The notes under the pieces are model-generated. The model was not told where the DNA came from. It worked only from the letters and a program-made list of their open reading frames with translations, and ran no database searches. Made by a program: the position numbers and the translations under genes. This document shows, piece by piece, positions 53,511 to 62,682 of a DNA stretch of 64,000 nt (the first letter of the stretch is position 1; the number at the start of each line of letters is the position of its first letter). Origin of the DNA: Porifericola rhodea (GTDB lineage Bacteria; Bacteroidota; Bacteroidia; Cytophagales; Cyclobacteriaceae); NCBI RefSeq assembly GCF_030506305.1, contig NZ_CP119421.1, positions 4,170,501 through 4,234,500 of the forward strand, read 5' to 3'.

Positions 53511-55382
53511 ATGAGAAAAATATTTTTAACACTTATAGGAATCAGTCTACTGGTTTCTGCATGTGACGAAAATGATTTTGCGGAACTGAATCAGAATCCA
53601 TCAAACGTTACAGATCCCGATTTAACATACTTATTCACAGAATCATTATTTCAGCTAGACAATTATGTCTATACCGAATGGTTCTATGATAATGCACAAA
53701 ACATACTTCCCTGGACGCTTACTACTGTATCTAGTAGTGGTAACAGCGACCTGGTAGTTTTGGATGGTGAGCATGGCTCCAGAATTGGCGCCTGGTACAC
53801 TCAGATTATGCCCGGGCTAGCCGATATCAGACAGTTTGTAGATAATCGCTACGAAGGTGTAGATCAGGCTTCTTTCCAGTATCTTAGAGCTATTACTTAT
53901 CCTGTTCAGATTCTTCATGGAATCAAAGTAACAGATATCTATGGTGCACAGCCTTATGAGCAGGCCATGAAAGCTCGTTATACTGATCCTCCGTTGTTAG
54001 CACCAGAGTATGATGCTCAGGAAGAGCTTTTCAATATATGGCTAGCACAGTTAGATAGTACTATCAATACCCTCCAGTCTCCGGTTATGTTTGAAGGAGC
54101 TGAAGTATCTCAGATAAGCCTGAATGCTAATCAGGACTTTGTTTATTCCGGTGATTATTCTAAATGGGCGAAGTTAGCGAACTCACTTAAGCTGAGAATT
54201 GCAGCTCGTCTGTACAACCAGAATCCTGCACGTGCTATAGAGATTGCAGAAGAAGCGGCAAGTAACCCTGCCGGACTTATTACTGAGTCAGCAGAAGATT
54301 TTTACTGGGCTCCTGGTTCTGAGTATGATCACTTTGGAAATGACATCAGTTTTGGTGTAGGTAGCAAAAACCTGATTGATTTTCTTAAAGAAAATAAGGA
54401 TCCTCGTCTGAAATTTCTTTTTGACAAGAACAGCTACAACAGTATGGTTGTACAGGCATTCTACGATGAGGGCAAAAGTCTACCTACTTACATTGAAGAA
54501 AACGTAATTTCTGAAATGGAAGATGGAAAGAAAGTCTTCAAAGGATGGAAAGCTCCTGGTGAGCCTTGGGTGCGTTTTTACGGTGCTCCTGCATCTCCTG
54601 ACGCTACTAAAGACGAAACTACTTACAAAAATTACTTTGATGTAAATAGCTACCAGTTGGAGAGCAAAACTTATTCTCCCTTGTCTTTCTATAATGAGAA
54701 GAACATCAGACCATATATGGACCTTACTTATCCGGATGTACCTGAAGTAACCAATGTATATGATGCTAACGCTTCTTATAGCTCAAACCTGTTCTCTTCT
54801 GCTGAAGTAAACCTTTACCTTGCTGAATTTAAACTGCTAGGGGCTAGTCTTCCTGAAGATGCCAACACTTATTTTCAGCGTGCGGTAGAGCAATCAGTAA
54901 TGGCGCATGACAGATTAGCTCAGTCTAATGATATTCTGTATTACAACAATGCTTATGATCAGGCTTATGGTGCTCCTCTTGCTCTTCAGCCTGGTGAAAT
55001 TACGGCTCTGTTAATGCAGGAAGATTACCAACTGACTGGAAATACTGCACTTGATCTTGAGAAAGTATATCTACAGCAGTACATACATTTTATATCTAAT
55101 CCTAATGAGCTTTTTGTTACTAGCAGACGTTCTGGTGTTCCTAAAAAAGGAAGCTCAATATTAGCTCGTGAAGCTTTCACCTCTGGTGGAGCGGAATTGA
55201 CTATCCCTAGAAGGTTTACTATCAATAGCCCTACTTTGGATGATATCAATTACGAAAACCAGATGAAGGCGATACAAGACCAGGGATTTACTCCTGGTAG
55301 TAATGACCCTGCTGTACTTAATAGCGAAAGACTATGGTACGACAGCAATGCTCCACAGTGGGGTAGTGGTCCTAATAATTAA
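53511..55382 (+). CDS. SusD/RagB-like outer-membrane lipoprotein 3
   Basis: 623 residues, clearly longer than the other two (503 and 479). The lipobox is LVSAC (about residues 14-18), followed by DENDFAELNQNPSNVTDPD. Extra length appears to be spread through the middle (about 280-420), including a segment rich in Lys, Glu, Trp and Pro. It is the capping lipoprotein of SusC3. A double terminator follows. Confidence 0.92.
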   Translation: MRKIFLTLIGISLLVSACDENDFAELNQNPSNVTDPDLTYLFTESLFQLDNYVYTEWFYDNAQNILPWTLTTVSSSGNSDLVVLDGEHGSRIGAWYTQIMPGLADIRQFVDNRYEGVDQASFQYLRAITYPVQILHGIKVTDIYGAQPYEQAMKARYTDPPLLAPEYDAQEELFNIWLAQLDSTINTLQSPVMFEGAEVSQISLNANQDFVYSGDYSKWAKLANSLKLRIAARLYNQNPARAIEIAEEAASNPAGLITESAEDFYWAPGSEYDHFGNDISFGVGSKNLIDFLKENKDPRLKFLFDKNSYNSMVVQAFYDEGKSLPTYIEENVISEMEDGKKVFKGWKAPGEPWVRFYGAPASPDATKDETTYKNYFDVNSYQLESKTYSPLSFYNEKNIRPYMDLTYPDVPEVTNVYDANASYSSNLFSSAEVNLYLAEFKLLGASLPEDANTYFQRAVEQSVMAHDRLAQSNDILYYNNAYDQAYGAPLALQPGEITALLMQEDYQLTGNTALDLEKVYLQQYIHFISNPNELFVTSRRSGVPKKGSSILAREAFTSGGAELTIPRRFTINSPTLDDINYENQMKAIQDQGFTPGSNDPAVLNSERLWYDSNAPQWGSGPNN

Positions 55383-55413
55383 GAGATTAATAAGTAAGAC
55401 TATTGTTTATAAT

Positions 55414-55447
55414 AAAGAGAGCGTGATTTTCATGCTCTCTTTTTTTT
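55414..55447 (+). terminator. Intrinsic terminator after susD3
   Basis: AGAGAGC and GCTCTCT (55416-55422 with 55434-55440), extended inward by GTG/CAT, form a stem followed by eight T. Confidence 0.88.
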
Positions 55448-55540
55448 AGATAAGTATAATAAAGCTTCAGTATAGAATGTAAACTGCCTTTACCATTAAG
55501 TTTATATTAACTCTAAGGTAGATATCAATAAATGATACTA

Positions 55541-55569
55541 AAAGTGACGTTAAAAGCGTCACTTTTTTT
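55541..55569 (+). terminator. Second terminator-like hairpin before cutC
   Basis: AAAGTGACG and CGTCACTTT (55541-55549 with 55557-55565) form a perfect 9-bp stem with a 7-nt loop, followed by T. It lies about 95 bp past the first terminator, with no gene in between. Confidence 0.75.
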
Positions 55570-55587
55570 AGTTTTGAACTAAATTAA

Positions 55588-55605
55588 GCTACCCTGCACG
55601 GTAGC
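55588..55605. promoter_or_regulatory. Small inverted repeat upstream of cutC
   Basis: GCTACC and GGTAGC (55588-55593 and 55600-55605) flank a 6-nt spacer, 33 bp before the cutC start. It may be an operator or a leader stem. Short, so low confidence. Confidence 0.25.
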
Positions 55606-55637
55606 GTACACAATGTGTTACATAACCTTTTTTATCC

Positions 55638-56360
55638 GTGAAAATTGAAGTTTGTATTGATTCAGTTCAGTCCGCTATAAATTCTGAAAAAGGCGGTGCT
55701 ATTAGAGTAGAGCTTTGCGATAATCTTTTTGAGGGCGGTACTACCCCAAGTGCCGGTACCATTGCTCTTGCCCGTCAGCAGATCAGCATTGGCCTTCAGG
55801 TAATCATCCGTCCCAGAGGGGGAGACTTTTTATACTCCGACCTGGAAATGGAGATTATGAAAAAAGACATCCAAACGGCGAAAGATTTGGGAGCAGATGG
55901 CGTGGTCATCGGTATACTCACTGCCGAAGGTAAGGTAGACAAAGTTCGTTGCGCCGAACTGATTAAAATCGCGCGCCCTATGAACGTTACCTTTCACCGT
56001 GCTTTTGACATGACAGTTGACCCCTTTGAGGCTCTGGAAGATATTATAGAGCTGGGGTGCGACCGTATTCTTACCTCCGGGCAGGAAAAATCTGCTATAG
56101 AAGGTAAAGCTCTTATCGCCGAGCTACATAAGAAAGCAGATGGCCGTATCATCATCATGCCTGGTGCTGGTATTGATGAGTACAATATAGACCAGATGAA
56201 AGCTTGCGGTGTAGAAGAGTGTCATATCTCGGCGCGTAAAGTAGAGCACAGCGCTATGCAGTACCGAAACCCTACAGTATTTATGGGAGGAACTTTAAGA
56301 ATGCCTGAATACGAAATTCTGGTAGCCGATAGTGAACGAATCAACAAAATGACAAAATAA
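55638..56360 (+). CDS. cutC: CutC family protein
   Basis: 240 residues, starting at a GTG (55638) that gives the family's usual start MKIEVCIDSVQSA. TIM barrel. The CutC segments RVELCDNLFEGGTTPS, VIIRPRGGDFLYSD, GADGVVIGIL, FHRAFDM and LTSGQE are all present. CutC was linked to copper homeostasis in E. coli; its reaction is unsettled. Its stop overlaps the start of the EEP lipoprotein by one base, so the two are coupled. Confidence 0.93.
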   Translation: MKIEVCIDSVQSAINSEKGGAIRVELCDNLFEGGTTPSAGTIALARQQISIGLQVIIRPRGGDFLYSDLEMEIMKKDIQTAKDLGADGVVIGILTAEGKVDKVRCAELIKIARPMNVTFHRAFDMTVDPFEALEDIIELGCDRILTSGQEKSAIEGKALIAELHKKADGRIIIMPGAGIDEYNIDQMKACGVEECHISARKVEHSAMQYRNPTVFMGGTLRMPEYEILVADSERINKMTK

Positions 56361-57250
56361 TGCTTAAAGCAATTCACTACCTTTCGTTAATCTCTATTGT
56401 GGCCCTGGTAGCCTGTAGTTCGCAGCCTCAGAAGGAACAAAATATGAGTAGCACCGAAGCAAATACATCTTTTAAAGTGATGTCTTTTAACATCCGTTAT
56501 GATAATCCTGGTGATAGTGCGCACGCCTGGCCAAACCGTAAGGAAATGGTCAGCAGTGTTATCCAGTATCATGAAGCTGACTTACTAGGCATGCAGGAAG
56601 CGCTGGAACATCAGGTAAAATATTTGGCAGAATCTTTAGACCACATGGACTGGGTAGGGGTAGGCCGCGATGATGGTAAAACCAAAGGAGAGTTTTCGCC
56701 TATCTTCTACAATAAAAGTAAGTTTGATTTGGAAGACTCTGGCACATTCTGGTTATCAGAAACTCCCGACGAGATTAGTGTTGGCTGGGATGCGTCTATG
56801 GAAAGAATAGCGAGTTGGGCCAGGCTTAAACACAAGCAGTCTGCAAAAACAATTTTTTACCTCAATACCCATTTTGACCATAGAGGTGAAAAAGCCAGAG
56901 AGGAGAGTGCCAAACTTATCAGAGCCAAAATTAAAGAACTGGCAGTAGATATGCCTATAATCGTTACTGGAGATTTTAATAGCTTTCCTGAATCTGCTGC
57001 CATACAAAATATGATTAGCGATGGCGAACTAAACGATGCTTTTGAAGTAAGTGAGCAGCCTCACCATGGAGCTACAAGTTCTTTTAGTGGCTTTGTAGTA
57101 AGTAATCCTATGGAAGTAAATCGGCGTATAGATTACATCTTTGTCAGCCCGGAAGTAAAGGTTAAAAAACATGCTATCCTGACTGACTCCAGAAATAATG
57201 CATACCCGTCGGATCATCTGCCAGTGATTGCGAAAGTAAGTATTGACTAA
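56360..57250 (+). CDS. Endonuclease/exonuclease/phosphatase-fold lipoprotein
   Basis: 296 residues. The lipobox is LVAC with Cys19, so it is probably a periplasm-facing lipoprotein. The EEP core is visible: Asn44 (FNIRYDN), Glu80 (GMQEAL), His171 and Asp173 (NTHFDH), Asp205 and Asn207 (TGDFNSF), and Asp285-His286 (SDHLPV). This group (FNIRYDNPGD...) is widespread in Bacteroidota and likely cleaves a phosphate ester, but the substrate is unknown. It is the second gene of the co-directional run starting with cutC. Confidence 0.9.
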   Translation: MLKAIHYLSLISIVALVACSSQPQKEQNMSSTEANTSFKVMSFNIRYDNPGDSAHAWPNRKEMVSSVIQYHEADLLGMQEALEHQVKYLAESLDHMDWVGVGRDDGKTKGEFSPIFYNKSKFDLEDSGTFWLSETPDEISVGWDASMERIASWARLKHKQSAKTIFYLNTHFDHRGEKAREESAKLIRAKIKELAVDMPIIVTGDFNSFPESAAIQNMISDGELNDAFEVSEQPHHGATSSFSGFVVSNPMEVNRRIDYIFVSPEVKVKKHAILTDSRNNAYPSDHLPVIAKVSID

Positions 57251-57332
57251 GTTGTAGAATTAAGCAAGAGAAACAGGAAATACATATTTAGTTCATAGTC
57301 AGATTAAGTATATTGACTTAAATTGAATAGCT

Positions 57333-58997
57333 ATGAAGAATATTTACCTGTTTCTCTTTTCATTTTGTGCCTTACTCTTTCGGTGCTCTTCCCCGGAGTC
57401 TACCGAAATGCTTAAAAACAGTGAAGCAGTGCCATTTGACTGGCGTAATGCTACCATATATTTTTTACTCACCGACCGTTTCTACAACGGAAATGTTGCC
57501 AACGATATCAATTTTAACAGAACTGAAGAAACAGCCAGGCTCAGGGGTTTTGAAGGAGGTGATATTGCGGGTATCACCCAAAAAATTGAAGATGGCTATT
57601 TTGATAGACTAGGTGTTAATGCCATCTGGTTTACCCCTGTAATAGAGCAAATTCATGGAGCTACCGACGAAGGCACAGGTCTGACTTACGCTTATCATGG
57701 CTACTGGGCTAAAGACTGGACTAGACTAGACCCCAACTTCGGTACTTTTGAAGAGCTTGAAACGTTAGTTGCTACCGCCCACGAACATGGCATACGAGTG
57801 TTGCTGGATGTAGTTATTAACCATACCGGTCCAGTTACCGAATTGGATACAGCTTGGCCCGATAACTGGGTACGACAGGCGCCCGCCTGCACTTATGAAG
57901 GTTATGCCAGTACTGTAGAATGCACATTGGTGGAAAATCTACCGGATATTTACACAGAAAGTGAGGAGGCTGTGGATTTACCTCCAACACTGGTGGAGAA
58001 GTGGAAAGCTGAAGGTCGTTATGAAGAAGAAATGGAGGAGTTAGATGCATTTTTTGAGCGTACGCATTATCCCCGTGCTCCCAAATATTATATTATCAAA
58101 TGGTTAACTGACTATGTAAGAGAGTTAGGGATAGATGGCTTTAGGGTAGATACTGCTAAACATACCGAAGCAGACCTATGGGATGAGCTAAAAAAACAGG
58201 CACTGGTAGCTCTTGAAGAATGGAAAGCGTCCAATTCAGAAGAAGCCCTGGATAACGCACCTTTCTGGATGGTAGGAGAGGTTTATAACTTTAGTGCTGC
58301 CCAGGGGCCTGCTTATGATTATGGGGATACTAGCGTTAATTTTTACAGCCATGGCTTTGAGTCACTGATAAACTTTGATTTTAAGCAGGATGCTGAAGGC
58401 AGTTACGATAGTATTTTCACCAAATATGATAACTTACTGCATGGGGGTAAACTGGCAGATTATAACATACTCAATTACCTCAGCTCTCATGATGATGGAG
58501 CTCCCTTTGATCCAAAAAGAGAAAGAAGTAAGGAAGCCGCAAACAAGCTGTTGTTATCTCAGGGTGCTGCGCAAATTTATTACGGGGATGAGTCGGATCG
58601 TAGTTTGGTGATAGAGGGTGCTAATGGTGATGCCACGCTTCGCTCTTTTATGAACTGGGATCAAATTGAAAACTCGGATAGTGTACAAATGGTGCTTTCC
58701 CATTGGGCTAAACTAGGTACTTTTAGAAAAGAACACCCTGCTGTAGGTGCCGGCAAACATCAAATGATAGCAGAACAGCCCTACACTTTTGCCAGAAGCT
58801 ATCAGCAAAATGAGTTTGAAGATAAGATTGTAATAGCCCTGGGGGCATCCGAAGGTGAAAAAACGATAAAAGTAGAAGGTATTTTTGATGAAGGTACACA
58901 GCTTATAGATAGTTACTCCGAACTTGATGTTGTGGTAGAAAGTGGACAGGTAACTTTAAATACCCCATACGATATAGTTTTACTTTCACGAATGTAG
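57333..58997 (+). CDS. GH13 alpha-amylase-type glycosidase, exported
   Basis: 554 residues. The catalytic set is complete: nucleophile Asp273 (GFRVDTAKH), acid/base Glu316 (VGEVYNF) and transition-state Asp387 (SSHDDG). DVVINH is at 159-164, and YHGYWAKDWTRLDPNFGT at 121-138 is typical of periplasmic MalS-like amylases (subfamily GH13_19-like by feel). The N-terminus is a hydrophobic leader with Cys12 and Cys18, but neither has a canonical lipobox (Arg precedes Cys18), so anchoring is uncertain. It lies 82 bp after the EEP gene. It probably cleaves alpha-1,4-glucans in the periplasm. Confidence 0.9.
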   Translation: MKNIYLFLFSFCALLFRCSSPESTEMLKNSEAVPFDWRNATIYFLLTDRFYNGNVANDINFNRTEETARLRGFEGGDIAGITQKIEDGYFDRLGVNAIWFTPVIEQIHGATDEGTGLTYAYHGYWAKDWTRLDPNFGTFEELETLVATAHEHGIRVLLDVVINHTGPVTELDTAWPDNWVRQAPACTYEGYASTVECTLVENLPDIYTESEEAVDLPPTLVEKWKAEGRYEEEMEELDAFFERTHYPRAPKYYIIKWLTDYVRELGIDGFRVDTAKHTEADLWDELKKQALVALEEWKASNSEEALDNAPFWMVGEVYNFSAAQGPAYDYGDTSVNFYSHGFESLINFDFKQDAEGSYDSIFTKYDNLLHGGKLADYNILNYLSSHDDGAPFDPKRERSKEAANKLLLSQGAAQIYYGDESDRSLVIEGANGDATLRSFMNWDQIENSDSVQMVLSHWAKLGTFRKEHPAVGAGKHQMIAEQPYTFARSYQQNEFEDKIVIALGASEGEKTIKVEGIFDEGTQLIDSYSELDVVVESGQVTLNTPYDIVLLSRM

Positions 58998-59041
58998 TGT
59001 AAATTATTGAAAATCAGCAAATAAACGCAATACTCTTAAAC

Positions 59042-60298
59042 ATGAATAGAAGAGATTTTCTAGCACAAACAACCAAAGCCTCACTCGTACTAGCGTCAAC
59101 TTACTCTAGCTTTACAATTCCGCAGATTTCCCTGAACTCAGGCTGGAATGGCAAAACAGTACTCTTTATAGGAGATAGCATCACGCAGGCAGGTACCTAT
59201 ATCAATTTTGTAGAAAGCTGGTTACAAAGTCGCTATCCTGAACAGGAGTTTGATATATTTAATCTGGGCTTGGGTAGCGAAACCATTTCTGGCTTAACCG
59301 AAGAGGGGCACCCTTACCCCAGGCCATATGCCCACGACCGCCTGCAAAAAGTTTTTGAAAGTATTAAACCCGACAAAGTTTTTGCCTGCTACGGTATGAA
59401 CTGTGCAATCTACCATCCTTTTGATACAGCCCGATTTAAAAAATATCAGCAGGGAATTGAAAAGCTCATAGATTTAGCAGACAGTCATCAGGCGGAATTA
59501 ACTCTGATGACACCACCCCCTTTCGCATTACAGGTAAATGACTGGGATAAAGCACTTAAAGATACAAAGCGTACGGATTATGGATATGCACAACCCTACG
59601 AAGCCTACGATGAGGTGCTAAGAAGGTATGGCGATTGGATATTAAATCTGAAAGGTCAACAGAGTATTGACCTCCATGAACCTATGCTGAAATTTGCACA
59701 TCTGAGCTATGGTAAAGACGTCGTGCATCCTAATTTATTTGGCCATCAGCTGATGGCATATACAATTCTCAAATCGCTGGGAGAATTACCTCAAAAAACA
59801 ATAAAGCTGTCAGCATCGTGGAAGCCTGTAAACGGGGAAGCCAGATGCGAAATGCAGTTTAACAGACCTAGATTCGGACATGTACAGCTTTCAGATAACT
59901 CAGACTACAACCAGCTTTTGGGCGGGATGCAGCAATTGGTATTGAAAGTAAACTCTTGTCCTGAAGGCAATTATCAACTATTTGATGGAGACTATTATCT
60001 CGCTCAGTTTAGTAGTGATGAGTTACGCAATGGTGTAAATATAAATCCATTGGAAAACCATAGCCTATTTGATAAAACCAGCTTCGCGCGACAGCAAAAA
60101 GATAGCTTTGCATTAATTACTGCTAAACGCGAAATATGCGATTATGCGTGGCTACAGCATATTGGTCATAAAAGGCCTATGTCTCGCCAGGGAATACCTA
60201 TAGCACTGGCAGAAGCTAAAAGGCTTGTACTTAATCAAAAGATTAGGCTGATCAATTCCGCTGAGCATTGGAAGCCAGAACTTATACAACTGACATAA
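59042..60298 (+). CDS. SGNH/GDSL hydrolase with Tat-like leader
   Basis: 418 residues. The leader MNRRDFLAQTTKASLVLAS has twin arginines (RRDFL). The nucleophile Ser46 is in FIGDSITQAG, block III is in GMNCAI, and the catalytic Asp/His pair is in KDVVHPNLFGH. A second, beta-rich domain occupies about 265-360. Members deacetylate or de-esterify carbohydrates and lipids; this one is unassigned. It is 44 bp after the amylase gene, likely in the same transcript. Confidence 0.88.
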   Translation: MNRRDFLAQTTKASLVLASTYSSFTIPQISLNSGWNGKTVLFIGDSITQAGTYINFVESWLQSRYPEQEFDIFNLGLGSETISGLTEEGHPYPRPYAHDRLQKVFESIKPDKVFACYGMNCAIYHPFDTARFKKYQQGIEKLIDLADSHQAELTLMTPPPFALQVNDWDKALKDTKRTDYGYAQPYEAYDEVLRRYGDWILNLKGQQSIDLHEPMLKFAHLSYGKDVVHPNLFGHQLMAYTILKSLGELPQKTIKLSASWKPVNGEARCEMQFNRPRFGHVQLSDNSDYNQLLGGMQQLVLKVNSCPEGNYQLFDGDYYLAQFSSDELRNGVNINPLENHSLFDKTSFARQQKDSFALITAKREICDYAWLQHIGHKRPMSRQGIPIALAEAKRLVLNQKIRLINSAEHWKPELIQLT

Positions 60299-60367
60299 TC
60301 ATTTGTCAGTACTGCTATTTTTAACGTAATTCAATTAAACAATTTTTTGCCTGATTAGATCGTGAGC

Positions 60368-61603
60368 ATGTTTTGGGAAAAGTACAATAGCATCAAAATA
60401 AAAGAGACTATTCTGGAAGCCCTTAAACAAAATCTGGACTACCGTTCAGAGAGTGTCTTGGGTTTGCCAGCTACGGTGCTTGATCCGGAAGTTTTTTATC
60501 AGGATGCCCCTTTTTTAAAGGATGCCCCATTTATGCAAACGATGGTGGCTAACCCTAACCACATTGGCTGCCATACTTTGGGTGAGTCTGAGCCAGCCTT
60601 TGCGGGTACTCAGGCCATAGAGAAAGAGCTGATAGATATATGTGCTACTCAGATTTTTGCTGCCAAAATAGATTCTTATGATGGGTATGTAGCTTCCGGT
60701 GGTACAGAAGCTAATATTGAATCTCTCTGGGTACATAGAAATATGTTTATGCGCAAGCAAGGAGCTCGCCTGGATGAGATCGCCATTGTATACTCAGAAG
60801 ATACACATTATTCAATTCCTAAGGGAGCTAATCTGCTTCAGCTCAAGTCTATTATCCTTTCTGTGGATGATAGCAGCAGAGAAATTATTTATGAAGAAAT
60901 GAAGCAGAAGCTTGTAGAAGCTAAAGCGGGTGGTATTAGATTTTTCATTCTTATCATGAACATGTCTACGACAATGTTTGGTTCGGTAGATGATATTCAA
61001 CAATGCAGCCAGATTATGGATGAAGAAGAACTAGACTATCATATTCATGTAGATGGAGCTTATGGGGGCTTTATTTATCCCTTTGCCAAACCCCAGCAGG
61101 AATTAACTTTTCAGCACTCAAAAATCAATTCTTTTTCATTAGATGCCCACAAACTTGTGCAGACACCTTACGGCACAGGTATTTGTATCATGAGAAAAGG
61201 ACTGATAGAGAACGCGCTTACTGAAGAAGCTCAGTACGTAAAAGGGAAAGATTATACTTTAATAGGAAGCCGTTCAGGTGCCAATGCAATAGCTATCTGG
61301 ATGATATTAAGAACATATGGATCTGAAGGCTGGAAAGCCAAAACCGCCAGGCTTATAGATCGTACAGATCGGCTCTGCCAGAACCTAAAGGAAAGAGGGA
61401 TAGGTTTCTTCCGAAACCCATACATGAATATTGTGGCTATGCGAGCAGAAGACATACCTAAAGCACTGGTTCATCAATTTCAACTTGTACCTGACTCTCA
61501 TGAAAATGACGCACGTTGGTATAAAATTGTAGTGATGGAGCATGTTAGCCAGGGAGCAATAGACCGATTTCTCTTTGCCTGGGATGATCTTATGCATCAT
61601 TAA
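60368..61603 (+). CDS. PLP-dependent group II decarboxylase-like protein
   Basis: 411 residues from the ATG at 60368; a GTG two codons upstream (60362) is the alternative. The PLP lysine is in SLDAHKLVQTPYG (Lys262 from this start). HVDGAYGG holds the PLP-ring Asp, and ASGGTEANIESLW is the phosphate-binding region. The fold is that of glutamate/aromatic amino acid decarboxylases, but the sequence has no substrate-diagnostic stretch I recognise. It is cytosolic, unlike its exported neighbours, and lies 69 bp after the SGNH gene. Confidence 0.87.
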   Translation: MFWEKYNSIKIKETILEALKQNLDYRSESVLGLPATVLDPEVFYQDAPFLKDAPFMQTMVANPNHIGCHTLGESEPAFAGTQAIEKELIDICATQIFAAKIDSYDGYVASGGTEANIESLWVHRNMFMRKQGARLDEIAIVYSEDTHYSIPKGANLLQLKSIILSVDDSSREIIYEEMKQKLVEAKAGGIRFFILIMNMSTTMFGSVDDIQQCSQIMDEEELDYHIHVDGAYGGFIYPFAKPQQELTFQHSKINSFSLDAHKLVQTPYGTGICIMRKGLIENALTEEAQYVKGKDYTLIGSRSGANAIAIWMILRTYGSEGWKAKTARLIDRTDRLCQNLKERGIGFFRNPYMNIVAMRAEDIPKALVHQFQLVPDSHENDARWYKIVVMEHVSQGAIDRFLFAWDDLMHH

Positions 61604-61631
61604 CATTTAATTACACAAACTAACCAACAGC

Positions 61632-62642
61632 ATGAAAAAACTATGGATGCTAGGCCTGTGCCTGGCGCTGGCTTGTCAGTCAGAAAAAGAGAAAACCGAA
61701 AACGAAGTAGCTGAGCCAGAGGCTAAGGCCCCTCAGGAATGGACAAATGTTGAAACTAAGGGTGAGCCTACTGCCCGCCACGAAAATGCTTTCACCGAAG
61801 TAGAGGGCAAATTTTACCTTGTAGGGGGAAGAGGCGAAAGACCGGTAGATATTTATGATCCAGAAACAAAAAGCTGGTCGCAGGGTGCTACTCCTCCACT
61901 TGAAATGCATCACTTCCAGGCCGTTTCTTTTGATGGTAAACTCTATGTTATGGGGGCTTTTACTGGTGGTTTTCCTGATGAAAAACCTATACCCAATATC
62001 TATATCTACGATCCTGAAACTGATGAGTGGACTGAAGGCCCGGAAATACCTGAAGGGAGGCGGAGAGGAGCAGCCGGAGCATTTGCCTACAAGAATAAGC
62101 TATATCTGGTATGCGGCATACAGAATGGTCATACTGATGGTTATATCAATTGGCTGGATGAATATGACCCTGCTACAGATAGCTGGACTCAGTTAGCAGA
62201 TGCTCCACACCAACGAGACCATGTGCAGGCAGTAGTTGCTAACAATAAAATCTATGTGGCGGGAGGAAGAACTACTTCAGCCGCTACAGGACAAACCATG
62301 GAGCTTACAGTGCCTGAAGTAGATGTTTATGATTTTGATAGCGGAACGTGGACCACGCTAGAAAATAATATTCCCACTATGCGTGCTGGCACTAGTTCGG
62401 TACACCACGGAGAGTATGTAGTAGTTATTGGAGGAGAGAGCGGAGCAATGGAGGCCGCCCACGATCACGTAGAAGCCTTAAATATTAATAATGGTGAATG
62501 GGAAAGCTGGCCTTCGCTTCAGCGTGGGAGGCATGGTACCCAAGCATTTATCTATGAGGACAATATCTATATAGCTGCAGGTAGTGGTAATAGAGGAGGT
62601 GGCCCTGAGCTTAGCAGCATGGAGAAATATAGTCTTCAGTAA
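61632..62642 (+). CDS. Kelch-repeat beta-propeller lipoprotein
   Basis: 336 residues. The lipobox is LALAC (about 11-15), followed by a Lys/Glu-rich linker. From about residue 45 there are at least five kelch repeats, each with a GG pair, Tyr and a downstream Trp (SWSQG, EWTEG, SWTQL, TWTTL, EWESW), which predicts a six-bladed propeller. No enzyme motif is visible; probably a binding protein on the periplasmic or outer face. It is 28 bp after the decarboxylase gene and is the end of the run. Confidence 0.88.
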   Translation: MKKLWMLGLCLALACQSEKEKTENEVAEPEAKAPQEWTNVETKGEPTARHENAFTEVEGKFYLVGGRGERPVDIYDPETKSWSQGATPPLEMHHFQAVSFDGKLYVMGAFTGGFPDEKPIPNIYIYDPETDEWTEGPEIPEGRRRGAAGAFAYKNKLYLVCGIQNGHTDGYINWLDEYDPATDSWTQLADAPHQRDHVQAVVANNKIYVAGGRTTSAATGQTMELTVPEVDVYDFDSGTWTTLENNIPTMRAGTSSVHHGEYVVVIGGESGAMEAAHDHVEALNINNGEWESWPSLQRGRHGTQAFIYEDNIYIAAGSGNRGGGPELSSMEKYSLQ

Positions 62643-62656
62643 ACTAAAGTATATGA

Positions 62657-62682
62657 AGGTGAGTCAGACTCACCTTTTTTTA
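62657..62682 (+). terminator. Intrinsic terminator after the kelch gene
   Basis: AAGGTGAGT and ACTCACCTT (62657-62665 with 62669-62677) form a perfect 9-bp stem, followed by seven T (62676-62682). It abuts the stop of the convergent gene at 62680. Confidence 0.88.
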
